From JAEUWI01 sp942492815 (GTDB taxonomy: Bacteria > Hydrogenedentota > Hydrogenedentia > Hydrogenedentales > JAEUWI01), in contig OW818658.1 of the NCBI GenBank assembly GCA_942492815.1, positions 1,736,001 through 1,800,000 of the forward strand: 64,000 bases of DNA, read 5' to 3'. Below the pieces are notes generated by a model. The model did not search any database, was not told where the DNA came from, and worked only from the letters and a program-made list of their open reading frames with translations. Positions 1-8,190 of this stretch are shown one piece after another. The first letter of the stretch is position 1. Each line of letters starts with the position of its first letter. The position numbers and the translations under genes are program-made.

Positions 1-458
1 ACGGCGCGGTCTACGTTACCACGGGCTACGAAGGAGACGCCCTCGCGGTCATCACCCTCGGGCGCAAAGGCGAACTCGCCGGCACCGACGCCATCCGCTG
101 GAAAGGGGATACCACCGGCTCGGAAGTCGCCACACCCCTGATCTACGAGAACCGCCTCTACGTCTTCCGCCGCATGGGCCCCAAGCTCTCCTGCTACAAC
201 GCCACCACGGGCGCCATGTACTACGAGCACGTCGCCGTGCCGGAAATGAAGAATACCTTCGCTTCGCCCCTGGCCGTCGGCCCCCACATCTACATCAACG
301 GTCGCGAAGGTGCCACCGCCATCATCAAGTCCGCCGAGCAGTTCGAAGTCGTGGCCATCAACAAGCTGGACACGACCCTGGACGCCTCACCCGTGGTCAT
401 CGGCGACACGCTCTACCTGCGCGGGAACAATCGCATGTATTGCATCGCGGCGAAGTAA
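1..458 (+). CDS. PQQ-like beta-propeller repeat protein, C-terminal part (partial)
   Basis: The 5' end lies outside the window; the reading frame is open from base 3. The visible 150 or so residues contain short beta-strand repeats of the kind found in PQQ-like/BamB-type propellers (GAVYVTTGYEGDAL, ATPLIYENRLYVFRRMG, SPVVIGDTLYLRG). Each blade has a 'Y-V/I-x-G-x-x-L-x-A/C-I/Y' rhythm, and the protein ends in MYCIAAK. In planctomycete-type genomes such proteins are usually secreted outer-wall quinoprotein-like propellers with no proven enzyme activity. Cofactor binding cannot be judged from this fragment. The next gene is convergent, starting its stop codon 21 bp downstream. Confidence 0.75.
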   Translation, partial: GAVYVTTGYEGDALAVITLGRKGELAGTDAIRWKGDTTGSEVATPLIYENRLYVFRRMGPKLSCYNATTGAMYYEHVAVPEMKNTFASPLAVGPHIYINGREGATAIIKSAEQFEVVAINKLDTTLDASPVVIGDTLYLRGNNRMYCIAAK

Positions 459-479
459 TTTCAGGCGAGCGTCGCGAGT

Positions 480-926
480 TCAGTCTTCCGCTTCGCCCCC
501 CGACGTGCGGCGCTGCGTCCGATTCGACTGAAGCTCGTAGGATTCACGGAGCAGGGGCTCCATCGACGAAAAGGTCGACGCGCTCGGGCTGAGCACGCAC
601 AGCCAGTACATTTTTCCGTAAATTGGGTGGGGCATGAGGGTGTCGAGAACGGTATAGTCAGGTTCCGGGGCCTCTTCCTCCATTCGGGGGAAGAGCGCCC
701 CGAAGGTCTGCTTCCGGACACCCACACTCAGCCGGTATGCACCGGACCGGTCGAGCTGGGAAAAGTTGTCGTAGTCATCATCGCGGGTGAGCAGCGTGGC
801 AAAGGGGAAGTTGCGTTCCTCGCCCGCAAAGAAGAAGAGATTTCCCATGGCCTCCTGAACCTGTGTGTCCGGAAGCGCATTCGTCAGGGTGTCTATCATT
901 TCGGCAAGGGGAATGGGTGCGCTCAT
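480..926 (-). CDS. DUF6194 family protein
   Basis: A 148-residue protein resembling the DUF6194 family: an N-terminal helix followed by 'PFATLLTRDDDYDNFSQLDR', a central 'YRLSVGVRKQTFGALF' and the closing 'LMPHPIYGKMYWLCVLSPS'. The family is small and cytosolic with unknown biochemical function; members are common in actinobacteria and soil bacteria. The gene is transcribed divergently from a PadR regulator, and a perfect palindrome lies 25 bp before this start codon, so it is the probable target of that repressor. This pairing is inference from gene order. The ATG at 926 is the only start compatible with the palindrome lying upstream. Confidence 0.7.
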   Translation of the reverse strand: MSAPIPLAEMIDTLTNALPDTQVQEAMGNLFFFAGEERNFPFATLLTRDDDYDNFSQLDRSGAYRLSVGVRKQTFGALFPRMEEEAPEPDYTVLDTLMPHPIYGKMYWLCVLSPSASTFSSMEPLLRESYELQSNRTQRRTSGGEAED

Positions 927-951
927 GGCGGGCTCCTTCGCGTCGGGGTTG

Positions 952-971
952 ACTACTCAATCTTGAGTAGT
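952..971. promoter_or_regulatory. Perfect palindrome, probable PadR operator
   Basis: ACTACTCAATCTTGAGTAGT is two exact 9-bp inverted arms around a TC centre. It sits between the divergent DUF6194 gene (start at 926) and padR-like gene (start at 1038). Position and symmetry fit a dimeric repressor site controlling both genes. It does not match the ATGT-n8-ACAT motif of the classical PadR operators, so the assignment is inference. Confidence 0.6.
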
Positions 972-1037
972 GGATCATAACCAACAACCGACCCACAGTC
1001 AAATCCCGACAGGTCCCTACAGCATGGAAATGGTGCG

Positions 1038-1607
1038 ATGTCCGTAGTCCGATTACTGGTTCTTGGCGTGGTTCGAAAGCAGGGGACCACCTATGGCTAT
1101 AACGTCCAGCGCGAACTGGAAAGCTGGAAAGTGGAAACCTGGACGCGCATCAAGCCGGGCTCCCTCTACCACGCGCTTAACCAGCTCGCCAAAGAGTGCA
1201 TGCTCCGATCCATCGGCGCAGAGCGCAGTCCCGACGGGCCGGGGCGAATTGCCTATGAACTGTTACCGGCGGGGGAGGCGGCCTTTCTCGAACTGGTCCG
1301 GAAGGCGCTCCTGAGCTTTGAACTGGAGACGCTGGGTGCGGGGATCGCCTTCATGCACGTCCTGCCCCGTGAGGAAGCCCTCGCGCAATTGCGAACGCTG
1401 CACGCGGCCCTCGCGGAAAACGAGCGCCACCTCAAGGCGCTGGCGCCCAATTTTCCCAATCTCGATGCGCCGCCCCACACCGCCGATCTGCTCGGACTCT
1501 GGAGCGGCGCGCTGGGCGCAACGAAAGCCTGGGCCAAGAAGCTCATCGCGCGGCTGGAGGCCGGAGACTACACCATGGCGGGCGAACGATGGCCGGAGGA
1601 CCCATGA
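1038..1607 (+). CDS. PadR family transcriptional regulator
   Basis: A 189-residue cytosolic regulator. Residues 1-75 form a PadR winged helix: 'LLVLGVVRKQGTTYGYNVQ' followed by 'WTRIKPGSLYHALNQLAKE', the diagnostic 'xxGSLYxALxxL' recognition helix, and a wing ending in 'RIAYELLPAGEAAF'. The rest is a helical C-terminal dimerisation domain with 'LHAALAENERHLKAL' and 'LGLWSGALGATKAWAKKLI', typical of the Vir-type C-terminus. Family members are dimeric repressors that often control their own gene and a divergent neighbour. Here that neighbour is the DUF6194 gene, with a palindrome between them. The ligand is unknown. Confidence 0.85.
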   Translation: MSVVRLLVLGVVRKQGTTYGYNVQRELESWKVETWTRIKPGSLYHALNQLAKECMLRSIGAERSPDGPGRIAYELLPAGEAAFLELVRKALLSFELETLGAGIAFMHVLPREEALAQLRTLHAALAENERHLKALAPNFPNLDAPPHTADLLGLWSGALGATKAWAKKLIARLEAGDYTMAGERWPEDP

Positions 1608-1723
1608 CGCAAGCGCGGTGTCTATCCGATCCACCACAACAATGGAAGAACGGTCCCGGCTATGCTACGGTATCGAAAATACCTGTCTTTATCCCGATAA
1701 GAAATAGCGGAGTAATCTTTCTC

Positions 1724-4036
1724 ATGTCACGGTTCCGTGCTCGGCCCGTCATCTTAATCTTCCTCTTCGCGTCGATCTTGCCCGCCTTGCCTTCGCGCGC
1801 AATCGACTTACTTGCGCTGGAGAATTCCACCATCGTTGTGCGCGCGGGGACGCCCCTCCCAGGCGAGGCGAAGGCCGCCGTGGTGCTGCGGGAGGAAGTG
1901 GAGAAGCGCACCGGCATCGCGTGGCCCGTGGACACACGGCGCCCAACGGCGGGGACCGCCATCGTGCTCGATGTGGCCGCCTCGGGGGAGCGACCGATCG
2001 CGGCGGAAGGCTACCACCTGCGCGTGCAAGACGGGGCTGTTTACATCACCGGAATTGATGGGCGGGGCTTGTTGTATGGCGTGGGCAAGTTTTTGCGAAT
2101 CCTGGCGTGGGGGCCGGGCAAGGCCGACATTCCACGGGATACCGATATCCTCACGGCACCGCAGCAATCCATGCGCGGCCACCAGATCGCCTACCGGAGC
2201 CTCGCGAATTCCTACGATGCCTGGAGCCCCGCCTTCTACGAGCAATACATCCGCGAGCTGGCCCTCTTTGGCGCGAACTGCATCGAGAATATTCCCCTGA
2301 GCGGTGGCGGGCCTCACCAGAAAACGCCCCCAGCGGCAATGAACCGCCACCTTAGCCAGGTCTGCATCGATTATGGCCTGGACTATTGGGTCTACTCCCC
2401 CGTAACCTTCGACGCGAACGACGAGGCCAGGCGGGCAGCTTTCCTTGCGGACGAGGCGGCGCTCTATGCCGATACCCCGCGCATTGCCCACATCTTCGTG
2501 CCCGGTGGGGACCCTGGAGAGAACCACCCCAGCCTCCTCTTTCCCCTCATGACGGAGATGGCGGATCGCCTTCGGGTGCACCATCCCGAAGCCCGAATCT
2601 GGGTCTCCATGCAGAACTTCGACAAAGAGAAAGTGGACTACGTTTTCGACTACCTCAGCACCCACGACCTGCCCTGGTTCGGCGGCCTGGTAGATGGTCC
2701 CGGCAGTCCCTACCTGCCGGATACCCGAAAGCGCCTTCCTGAGAAGTACCGCTTCCGGGATTATCCCGACATTACCCATTCCTGCCGGGCCCAGTATCCC
2801 GCCGCCTGGTGGGACCCCGCCCTGGCCCGCACCCTGGGTCGCGAAGGGCCCAATCCCCAGCCCCATTACCAGTCCCTCATCCAGAACTGGTCCGCGCCCT
2901 GGACCGATGGCTTCATTGCGTATTCCGAGGGCGCCCACGACGACATCAACAAAGTTATCTGGAACGCCATCGCCTGGGCACCGGGATCGGAGCCTCGGGA
3001 CGTCCTGGTCGAGTACGCACGCTTCTACTTCGGGTCCGAATTGGCCGAGCGCGGTGCGGATGCCATCCTCGCCCTCGAGCAGAACTGGGTCGGGCCCCTC
3101 GCGCGGAATGGGGCCGTGGAAGCAACCCTGTCCGAGTGGGAAAACATGACCGCCGAAAAGCCAGAGCTCGCGAGAAACTGGCGGTGGCAGCTTTGCCTCC
3201 TGCGCGCCAAATACGACGCGTTCATCCGGCGGCGGGTACTGCGCGAGCGCGGCCTGGAGGGGGAGGCCAACGCGGTGTTGGCCCGATCCGAGTCATTGGG
3301 GGCGGACGTGGTCATGGACGAGGCCCTCGCAATCCTGGGACGGGCCGACACCCAGCCTGTCGCCGCCGATTTGCGCGCCGATATTGTAGCGCTGTGCGAC
3401 GACCTTTTCGCTTCGCTGGGCCTGCAGACGAGCGTGGAAAAATACCAGGCCGCCGGCTTGGAGCGCGGGGCCATCCTGGATTATCTGGACCAGCCCATGA
3501 ACAACCGCCACTGGCTGGAGGACAACTTCTCACGCATTCGAAACTTGTCCTCGGAAGCTGAGAAACTTGCGGCCCTGAAGGTGATCTACACCTGGGAATC
3601 GCCCGGCCCCGGCAGCTTCTACGACGACCTTGGAACGCTCGACCGCTCTACCCACCTCGTGCGCGGCGAAGCCCTGGAAACCGACCCGCTCATGCGCCGC
3701 AACCCCAACCCCGGCTTCTGGAAGTGGGAGGAGGGCTTCAATCGACTCCGCCTGTCCTCCCTCGTGAGTATGGACCACCCCATCGCCGTCGTCTATGAAG
3801 AGATCGATCCTGCGGCGGACTATGAAATTCGCGTGACGGGCTATCGCATCGACACCATTGCGGTCAACGGTATCAACGTGAAGCCCAAAGCCCTGAATGA
3901 AGCCCACGGCGCCATCGTGTCCTATCCCGTGCCGAAAGACGCCGTGGCATCGGGTCGCCTCGAGGTTACCTGGGGCGACCCCGAACTCACGGAGATCTGG
4001 CTGATCAAGAATCCCGTGGGCCAGGTCGACCGTTAG
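1724..4036 (+). CDS. Secreted GH67/GH20-like glycoside hydrolase superfamily protein
   Basis: A protein of about 770 residues when started at the ATG at 1724, which gives a clean signal peptide (MSRFRARPVILIFLFASIL...). The longer frame from 1589 overlaps padR and has no signal at its start. After the signal comes a domain with 'AVVLREEVEKRTGIAWPV' and 'GAVYITGIDGRGLLYGVGKFLR', typical of the N-terminal accessory domain of alpha-glucuronidases and beta-hexosaminidases. A TIM-barrel-like region follows ('YIRELALFGANCIENIP', 'DYGLDYWVYSPVTF', 'IFVPGGDPGENHP'). It resembles uncharacterised planctomycete hydrolases; substrate and catalytic residues were not assigned. A tandem repeat and convergent rpoN lie downstream. 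Confidence 0.65.
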   Translation: MSRFRARPVILIFLFASILPALPSRAIDLLALENSTIVVRAGTPLPGEAKAAVVLREEVEKRTGIAWPVDTRRPTAGTAIVLDVAASGERPIAAEGYHLRVQDGAVYITGIDGRGLLYGVGKFLRILAWGPGKADIPRDTDILTAPQQSMRGHQIAYRSLANSYDAWSPAFYEQYIRELALFGANCIENIPLSGGGPHQKTPPAAMNRHLSQVCIDYGLDYWVYSPVTFDANDEARRAAFLADEAALYADTPRIAHIFVPGGDPGENHPSLLFPLMTEMADRLRVHHPEARIWVSMQNFDKEKVDYVFDYLSTHDLPWFGGLVDGPGSPYLPDTRKRLPEKYRFRDYPDITHSCRAQYPAAWWDPALARTLGREGPNPQPHYQSLIQNWSAPWTDGFIAYSEGAHDDINKVIWNAIAWAPGSEPRDVLVEYARFYFGSELAERGADAILALEQNWVGPLARNGAVEATLSEWENMTAEKPELARNWRWQLCLLRAKYDAFIRRRVLRERGLEGEANAVLARSESLGADVVMDEALAILGRADTQPVAADLRADIVALCDDLFASLGLQTSVEKYQAAGLERGAILDYLDQPMNNRHWLEDNFSRIRNLSSEAEKLAALKVIYTWESPGPGSFYDDLGTLDRSTHLVRGEALETDPLMRRNPNPGFWKWEEGFNRLRLSSLVSMDHPIAVVYEEIDPAADYEIRVTGYRIDTIAVNGINVKPKALNEAHGAIVSYPVPKDAVASGRLEVTWGDPELTEIWLIKNPVGQVDR

Positions 4037-4126
4037 GGCTGTGCCCGTTTGCGGTGCAACCCCTGTGCTGGGGGTCCAGGCAGTACGCGCTCCGGGGGGA
4101 GTAAGGGGCCCCGTTTTTTGAAAGCG

Positions 4127-4589
4127 CGGGACGGTCCCGTCGTCCTGCCCCAAGGGGACTTTCCGGTTCGCAAGTGCGCCGGACGAGATCACCGTAGCCG
4201 AGACGGTAGAGACGACCCAAGCGGGAGACGCGACTGTAGGACTGTCCCCCGCAGTTAACTTCGCGGGACGGTCCCGAACGGGTGGCGTGCGTCGCTTTGC
4301 AGGGGGGCTTCAGGTGGGAATACCGACAGGTTTCTGCGGGGCCTCTTCGTTCGGGACGGTCCCGTTGTCCCGCCGAGGGGACTGTTCAGTCCGAAAGCAC
4401 GCCGGACGAGAATACAGTAGCCGAGACGGTAGAGACGACACCGGCGGGCGATGCGACTGTAGGACTGTCCCCCGCAGTTAACTTCGCGGGACGGTCCCGA
4501 ACGCGCGGCGGGCGTTGTTTTTTCGGGGGAGCCTTCTGGTGGGAGTGCCGACACGTTATTGCGAGGCCTCTTCGTTCGGGACGGTCCCG
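4127..4589. repeat. Two-unit tandem repeat of about 225 bp with CGGGACGGTCCCG boxes
   Basis: The 13-bp palindrome CGGGACGGTCCCG occurs five times, at 4127, 4264, 4352, 4487 and 4577. Copies 1, 3 and 5 are spaced 225 bp; copies 2 and 4 are 223 bp apart. The sequence between them is also repeated with divergence, including 'GTAGCCGAGACGGTAGAGAC', 'GACTGTAGGACTGTCC' and 'CGCAGTTAACTTCGCGGGAC'. The array lies between the convergent ends of the secreted hydrolase gene and rpoN. Short open frames in it are not conserved between units, so it is judged non-coding. Confidence 0.85.
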
Positions 4590-4598
4590 TCGTGTTCC

Positions 4599-6026
4599 TT
4601 ACTTGAACTTTTTCCGCTTCGTGGTGGGAGGGATGTTCAGGGCCTCGCGGTATTTGGTGACCGTGCGGCGTGCGACGATGGTGCCTTCTTCCTTCTTGAG
4701 GATGTCGGCGATTTTCTGGTCGCTGAGGGGCTTGTAGGGGTCTTCGGCGTCGATGAGCTTCTGGATTTTGGCCTGGACGCTCTTGGAGGAGTGGTTGTCG
4801 CCGGTGTCGGAGGAGACGCCGGAGGAGAAGAAGTATTTGAGCTCGAAGAGGCCCTGGGGGGTCTGGATGTATTTGCCGCGGGTGGTGCGGGCGACGGTGG
4901 ATTCGTGGACGCCGATTTCGTCGGCGATGACCTGGAGGGTGAGGGGGCGGAAGTGCTCGACGCCTTTTTCCAGGAAGTCTTTCTGGTAGTTTACGATGGC
5001 CTGGGAGACTTTGAGGATGGTCTGCTGGCGCTGGGCGATGTTGCGCTGGAGCCATTTGGCGGATTCGAGTTTGGCGCGGACGTAGTCCTTGCCCTCCTTA
5101 TCGAGCCCGGCGTGCTTTATCTCTTCGTGGTATTCGGTGTTGATGTTCAGGTCGGAGAGGCGCTCGTCGGCCAGACGGACAAAAAATTCGCCGTCGACTT
5201 TTTCCACGACGACCTCCGCGGCGATGTACTGGGGCGGCTCGGACTCGAATTCATGGCCGGGCCAGGGGTTCAGCGTGGACAGGAGTTTCTTCAGATTCTC
5301 CACGTCGTCCGGCGAGATCTTCATGGCCTTGGCGATCTTGGGGATCTGGCGGTTCATGAGGTCGTCGAGATGGCTGCTCACGAGCTCGACGAGCTGATCG
5401 TTGTCCGGATATTCCGCCTGAATCTGGAGGAGGAGGCACTCCACCACGTCGTGGGCGCCGACGCCGGTGGGCTCGAAGCGCTGAATCTTGTGGAGCACCC
5501 GCTCCACCGCGTGCACGGGGACCAGAAGCTCCGCCGCGATGAAGGCTTCGTCGCCGGTGAAATAGCCCCGCTCGTCGATATCGCCAATGATGATGCGCTC
5601 GCCGATGAGGTAATCCTGATCGTTGTCCGTGGACAGGGTCAACTGGGACAGGAGGTGGGCCCGGAGGGACTCTTCCTGGGTGATGGAGTCTTCGTAGAAC
5701 TTGCGCCGGGCGTAGAGGTCGGCGTTGTGGCTCAGGTCCTGGCCTTCCCGATAGCGGATGTCCCAGGTATCGGTATGGCGGTCCAGATCGAAGGACTCGT
5801 CGAAGGGTTCGTCGATCTGGCGGATGGAGTCGCCCGTGGGCATGGGGACTTGCTCTTCCTTCTTGAGCTTTTGCTCCAGGAAGGGATTGGCCTCCAGTTC
5901 CTGCTGGACATACTGTTCCAGCTCTACCCCGTTTAACTGCAGAATATGCAGTGCCTGCTGCATTTTCTGAGTTAAAATAAGCTGTTGACGCTGGGTCTGA
6001 ACCAGCCTATGTTCCATATGCATCAT
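4599..6026 (-). CDS. rpoN: RNA polymerase sigma-54 factor RpoN
   Basis: A protein of about 475 residues from ATG 6026 (ATG 6017 is also possible). The N-terminal region is glutamine-rich (LVQTQRQQLILTQKMQQALH), the activator-interacting domain that blocks promoter melting until an AAA+ activator acts. The core-binding domain follows, then a helix-turn-helix (LQVIADEIGVHESTVARTTR). The C-terminus carries the RpoN box, VARRTVTKYREALNI, which reads the -24 promoter element. The longer frame begins inside the -35 box of a strong promoter at 6061-6089, so a start at 6026 or 6017 is favoured; GGAAGGA lies 11 nt before 6026. It is divergent from a WalJ-like gene. No sigma-54 activator gene is in the window. 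Confidence 0.97.
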   Translation of the reverse strand: MMHMEHRLVQTQRQQLILTQKMQQALHILQLNGVELEQYVQQELEANPFLEQKLKKEEQVPMPTGDSIRQIDEPFDESFDLDRHTDTWDIRYREGQDLSHNADLYARRKFYEDSITQEESLRAHLLSQLTLSTDNDQDYLIGERIIIGDIDERGYFTGDEAFIAAELLVPVHAVERVLHKIQRFEPTGVGAHDVVECLLLQIQAEYPDNDQLVELVSSHLDDLMNRQIPKIAKAMKISPDDVENLKKLLSTLNPWPGHEFESEPPQYIAAEVVVEKVDGEFFVRLADERLSDLNINTEYHEEIKHAGLDKEGKDYVRAKLESAKWLQRNIAQRQQTILKVSQAIVNYQKDFLEKGVEHFRPLTLQVIADEIGVHESTVARTTRGKYIQTPQGLFELKYFFSSGVSSDTGDNHSSKSVQAKIQKLIDAEDPYKPLSDQKIADILKKEEGTIVARRTVTKYREALNIPPTTKRKKFK

Positions 6027-6060
6027 AAGAGCGCGTATTCCTTCCAGCAAGACACATGCC

Positions 6061-6089
6061 ATTATAGCACTGGCCCGGCGGGGTGTCAA
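6061..6089 (-). promoter_or_regulatory. Consensus sigma-70 promoter of rpoN
   Basis: Reading the minus strand, TTGACA (6089-6084) and TATAAT (6066-6061) are separated by exactly 17 bp, a perfect consensus match. Transcription would begin near 6054, leaving a leader of about 28 nt before the ATG at 6026. Confidence 0.85.
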
Positions 6090-6118
6090 TTGATAGGAAA
6101 GGCCAATCTTGCTATACT
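6090..6118 (+). promoter_or_regulatory. Sigma-70 type promoter of the WalJ-like gene
   Basis: TTGATA (6090-6095) and TATACT (6113-6118) are separated by 17 bp. The -35 hexamer directly abuts the -35 hexamer of the divergent rpoN promoter (6084-6089). The start codon follows about 40 bp downstream at 6158. Confidence 0.7.
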
Positions 6119-6157
6119 TGCTTATCCCCCAAGCAGTTAGCCTTGCTATGAAAGTGA

Positions 6158-6940
6158 GTGGAAGTGCTTCAATTCAGCCTACTTGGAAGTGGTAGCAGCG
6201 GCAATGCCATCCTGCTCCGTTCTCGCGGCACCAAGATATTAATTGACAACGGCCTTTCCTTTAAGCAGTTGTCGCAGCGCCTCGAAGCGGTCGGCGAAGG
6301 CATGGACGGGCTGACCGGCGTCCTGGTGACCCACGAGCACGGGGACCACGTGGGGGGGCTCGGGGTGCTCACCCGGAAGATGGACGTACCGATCTATATG
6401 ACGCGAGGTACCTATCAACATCTGCCCGCTACCCTGGGGCTAAAGGGGGATATCCACTTTTTTGAGGCGGGCGATGAGCTGCGGCTGGGGGACATGGAAG
6501 TCCAGACCTTCAGCGTTTCCCACGACGCGGCGGACCCCGTGGGTTTCACGGTGCGGGCGGAAGGGGCCCAGTTCGGCCTGGCCACGGACCTGGGCCATGC
6601 CTCGCATCTGGTGCGCAATCGACTGGCGGGTTCCCACGCCCTCGTGATCGAGTCCAACTATTGCCCCGAAATGCTGCGCAACGGGCACTATCCGCCCCAG
6701 ATCCAGCAACGCATCCGGGGGCGCCAGGGCCACCTTTCCAACGAGGACATGTGTTCGCTGCTGCACAGCCTGCTCCACGACGGGCTCCAGCTTGTGATAC
6801 TGGTGCATATCAGTGAGAAGAACAACACGCCCGAACTGGTGGAGCGACGGGTGCGGGGGGTGTTGAAGGAACACGGTGCGGCGATGTTTCTGGCCACGCA
6901 GGACGCGCCCACGCCGCTCTTTCAGGTGTGCGCGCCGTGA
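6158..6940 (+). CDS. MBL-fold metallo-hydrolase, WalJ/YycJ type
   Basis: A 260-residue cytosolic protein beginning with GTG (GTG at 6164 is an alternative). The opening 'QFSLLGSGSSGNAILLRSRG' and 'ILIDNGLSFKQLSQRL' are diagnostic of the WalJ/YycJ branch of the metallo-beta-lactamase superfamily. The metal motif THEHGDH lies at residues 58-64, with further ligands in 'SVSHDAADPVGF', 'ATDLGH' and a late 'LVHISEKNN'. Family members are considered DNA exonucleases or repair-associated hydrolases, but function outside Firmicutes is not settled. Its stop codon overlaps the start of the PocR-AraC regulator, so the two are likely translated together. Confidence 0.9.
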   Translation: MEVLQFSLLGSGSSGNAILLRSRGTKILIDNGLSFKQLSQRLEAVGEGMDGLTGVLVTHEHGDHVGGLGVLTRKMDVPIYMTRGTYQHLPATLGLKGDIHFFEAGDELRLGDMEVQTFSVSHDAADPVGFTVRAEGAQFGLATDLGHASHLVRNRLAGSHALVIESNYCPEMLRNGHYPPQIQQRIRGRQGHLSNEDMCSLLHSLLHDGLQLVILVHISEKNNTPELVERRVRGVLKEHGAAMFLATQDAPTPLFQVCAP

Positions 6941-8190
6941 CCCCGCTGGAGTTCCTGCGATCCGACGCGGTCCTGGCCCTGCTGGCCCGGGCCGCCACGG
7001 GCGCGGGGGTTCCCCTCAGTGTCCATTTTGTCGAGCGCAATCAAGAAGGGGCGCGGATTGTGGGGTGGGGGCAGTGCGGGGCCTGCCGCCATGTGCAATC
7101 CCTGCCGGGCGGCGGCACGGCCTGCCGCCTCTCACGGACCACGGCGGCCAACATGGCCCTGCGCCAGCGCCGTCCCATGCCCTTCATCTGCCATCTGGGA
7201 TTCGCCTGCGTGTCCGCGCCGGTGATGCCCGGCGAGAAATTCGTCATGACCTTCGGGCCTTTCTGCCCCATGGAAGAGCAGCGCTCGTTGGAGGCCGATA
7301 TCCGCGCGGGCCTTGAAAATCTCCTCGGTCGCGATCTTGAAGAACTGCCCGTGTCGCTCGACGATATTCACCGTTCACCCTCCGCTTCGGTGCCCGCCAT
7401 CGCCGAATGGACGATGGAGGCACTCCAGGCAGCGTGGGAATACGCCCAGACCGAGCGCGAGCCTGAGTCGCTTCCAGCAGAGCGCTTGATCGAGTCGCGT
7501 TCCATCGCACGCCGTCGCCCCCCTTCACGCGAGGCCGCACCGACGGGGCCCGTGCCCGCCATCGTGGCGGCCCTCGCCGGGGGTAGCTTCCAGCAGGCCA
7601 GGGCCTTGATGCAGGGCGATCTGGAGGAATTGCGTCGCAGCGGGGGACGAGGCATCGATCAGTGTCGGGCCCGTGTGGCCACCTTGGCCAGCGCGGCGCT
7701 TGAAGGTCTGGCGGGCACCGGACTTTCCGTGGACGCCGCATGGGCCGCCTACCCTGCCTTTATGGAGGCACTGACGGCGGGAGAGGACGATGGCTCGCTC
7801 CTGGATGCCGCCATGAGCCTCTTCAGCTTCCTGCGGCGCTCGGCGACGCGCGAACAGACTGAGGTGTCGCTGCCGAACTATCCTGAGCTGTTCACCCTGG
7901 TCAACGAGCGACTATTGGAAGGCATCACGCTGGAGGAAGTGGCCACGAAACTGGGGGAGACGCCTTCGGCCATCAGTCATCGTCTGAAGCGAAAATTCGG
8001 CATGAGTTTTTCCGACTATGTGGGGCGAATCCGCGTGGACCGCGCCAAGCGCCTCTTTCGGGAGACCGGATTGAGCGTCGCGGCAGTGGGACAGCGGGTG
8101 GGCATATCCGATCAGAGCAATTTTGCCCGGCTTTTCAAGAAGGTTGAGGGCATGTCACCCCCGGCCTACCGAAAGCAATTTGGAAAGTAG
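6937..8190 (+). CDS. AraC family regulator with PocR ligand-binding domain
   Basis: About 417 residues. Start GTG 6937 overlaps the previous stop by four bases (GTGA), indicating translational coupling; GTG 6928 is an alternative. Residues 15-130 form a PocR-type sensor with conserved cysteines and histidines: 'CGACRHVQSLPGGGTACRLS', 'PFICHLGFACVSAPVMPGEKF', 'GPFCPMEEQ'. A variable helical middle follows. The last 100 residues are a two-HTH AraC domain: 'ITLEEVATKLGETPSAISHR', then 'LSVAAVGQRVGISDQSNFAR' and the 'F..VEGMSPPAYRK' signature. PocR domains are thought to bind small hydrocarbon derivatives such as 1,3-propanediol. Nearby secreted sugar-hydrolase genes are possible targets, but no operator was identified. 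Confidence 0.9.
   Translation: MTPLEFLRSDAVLALLARAATGAGVPLSVHFVERNQEGARIVGWGQCGACRHVQSLPGGGTACRLSRTTAANMALRQRRPMPFICHLGFACVSAPVMPGEKFVMTFGPFCPMEEQRSLEADIRAGLENLLGRDLEELPVSLDDIHRSPSASVPAIAEWTMEALQAAWEYAQTEREPESLPAERLIESRSIARRRPPSREAAPTGPVPAIVAALAGGSFQQARALMQGDLEELRRSGGRGIDQCRARVATLASAALEGLAGTGLSVDAAWAAYPAFMEALTAGEDDGSLLDAAMSLFSFLRRSATREQTEVSLPNYPELFTLVNERLLEGITLEEVATKLGETPSAISHRLKRKFGMSFSDYVGRIRVDRAKRLFRETGLSVAAVGQRVGISDQSNFARLFKKVEGMSPPAYRKQFGK

Noticed and set aside
4127..4589. CRISPR or coding repeat protein
   Set aside because: Units are about 225 bp and diverged, frames are not conserved between units.
4515..5936. 473-residue open frame on the + strand
   Set aside because: Antisense to rpoN; the protein is Leu/Val/Gly-rich with no domain and runs into the tandem repeat.
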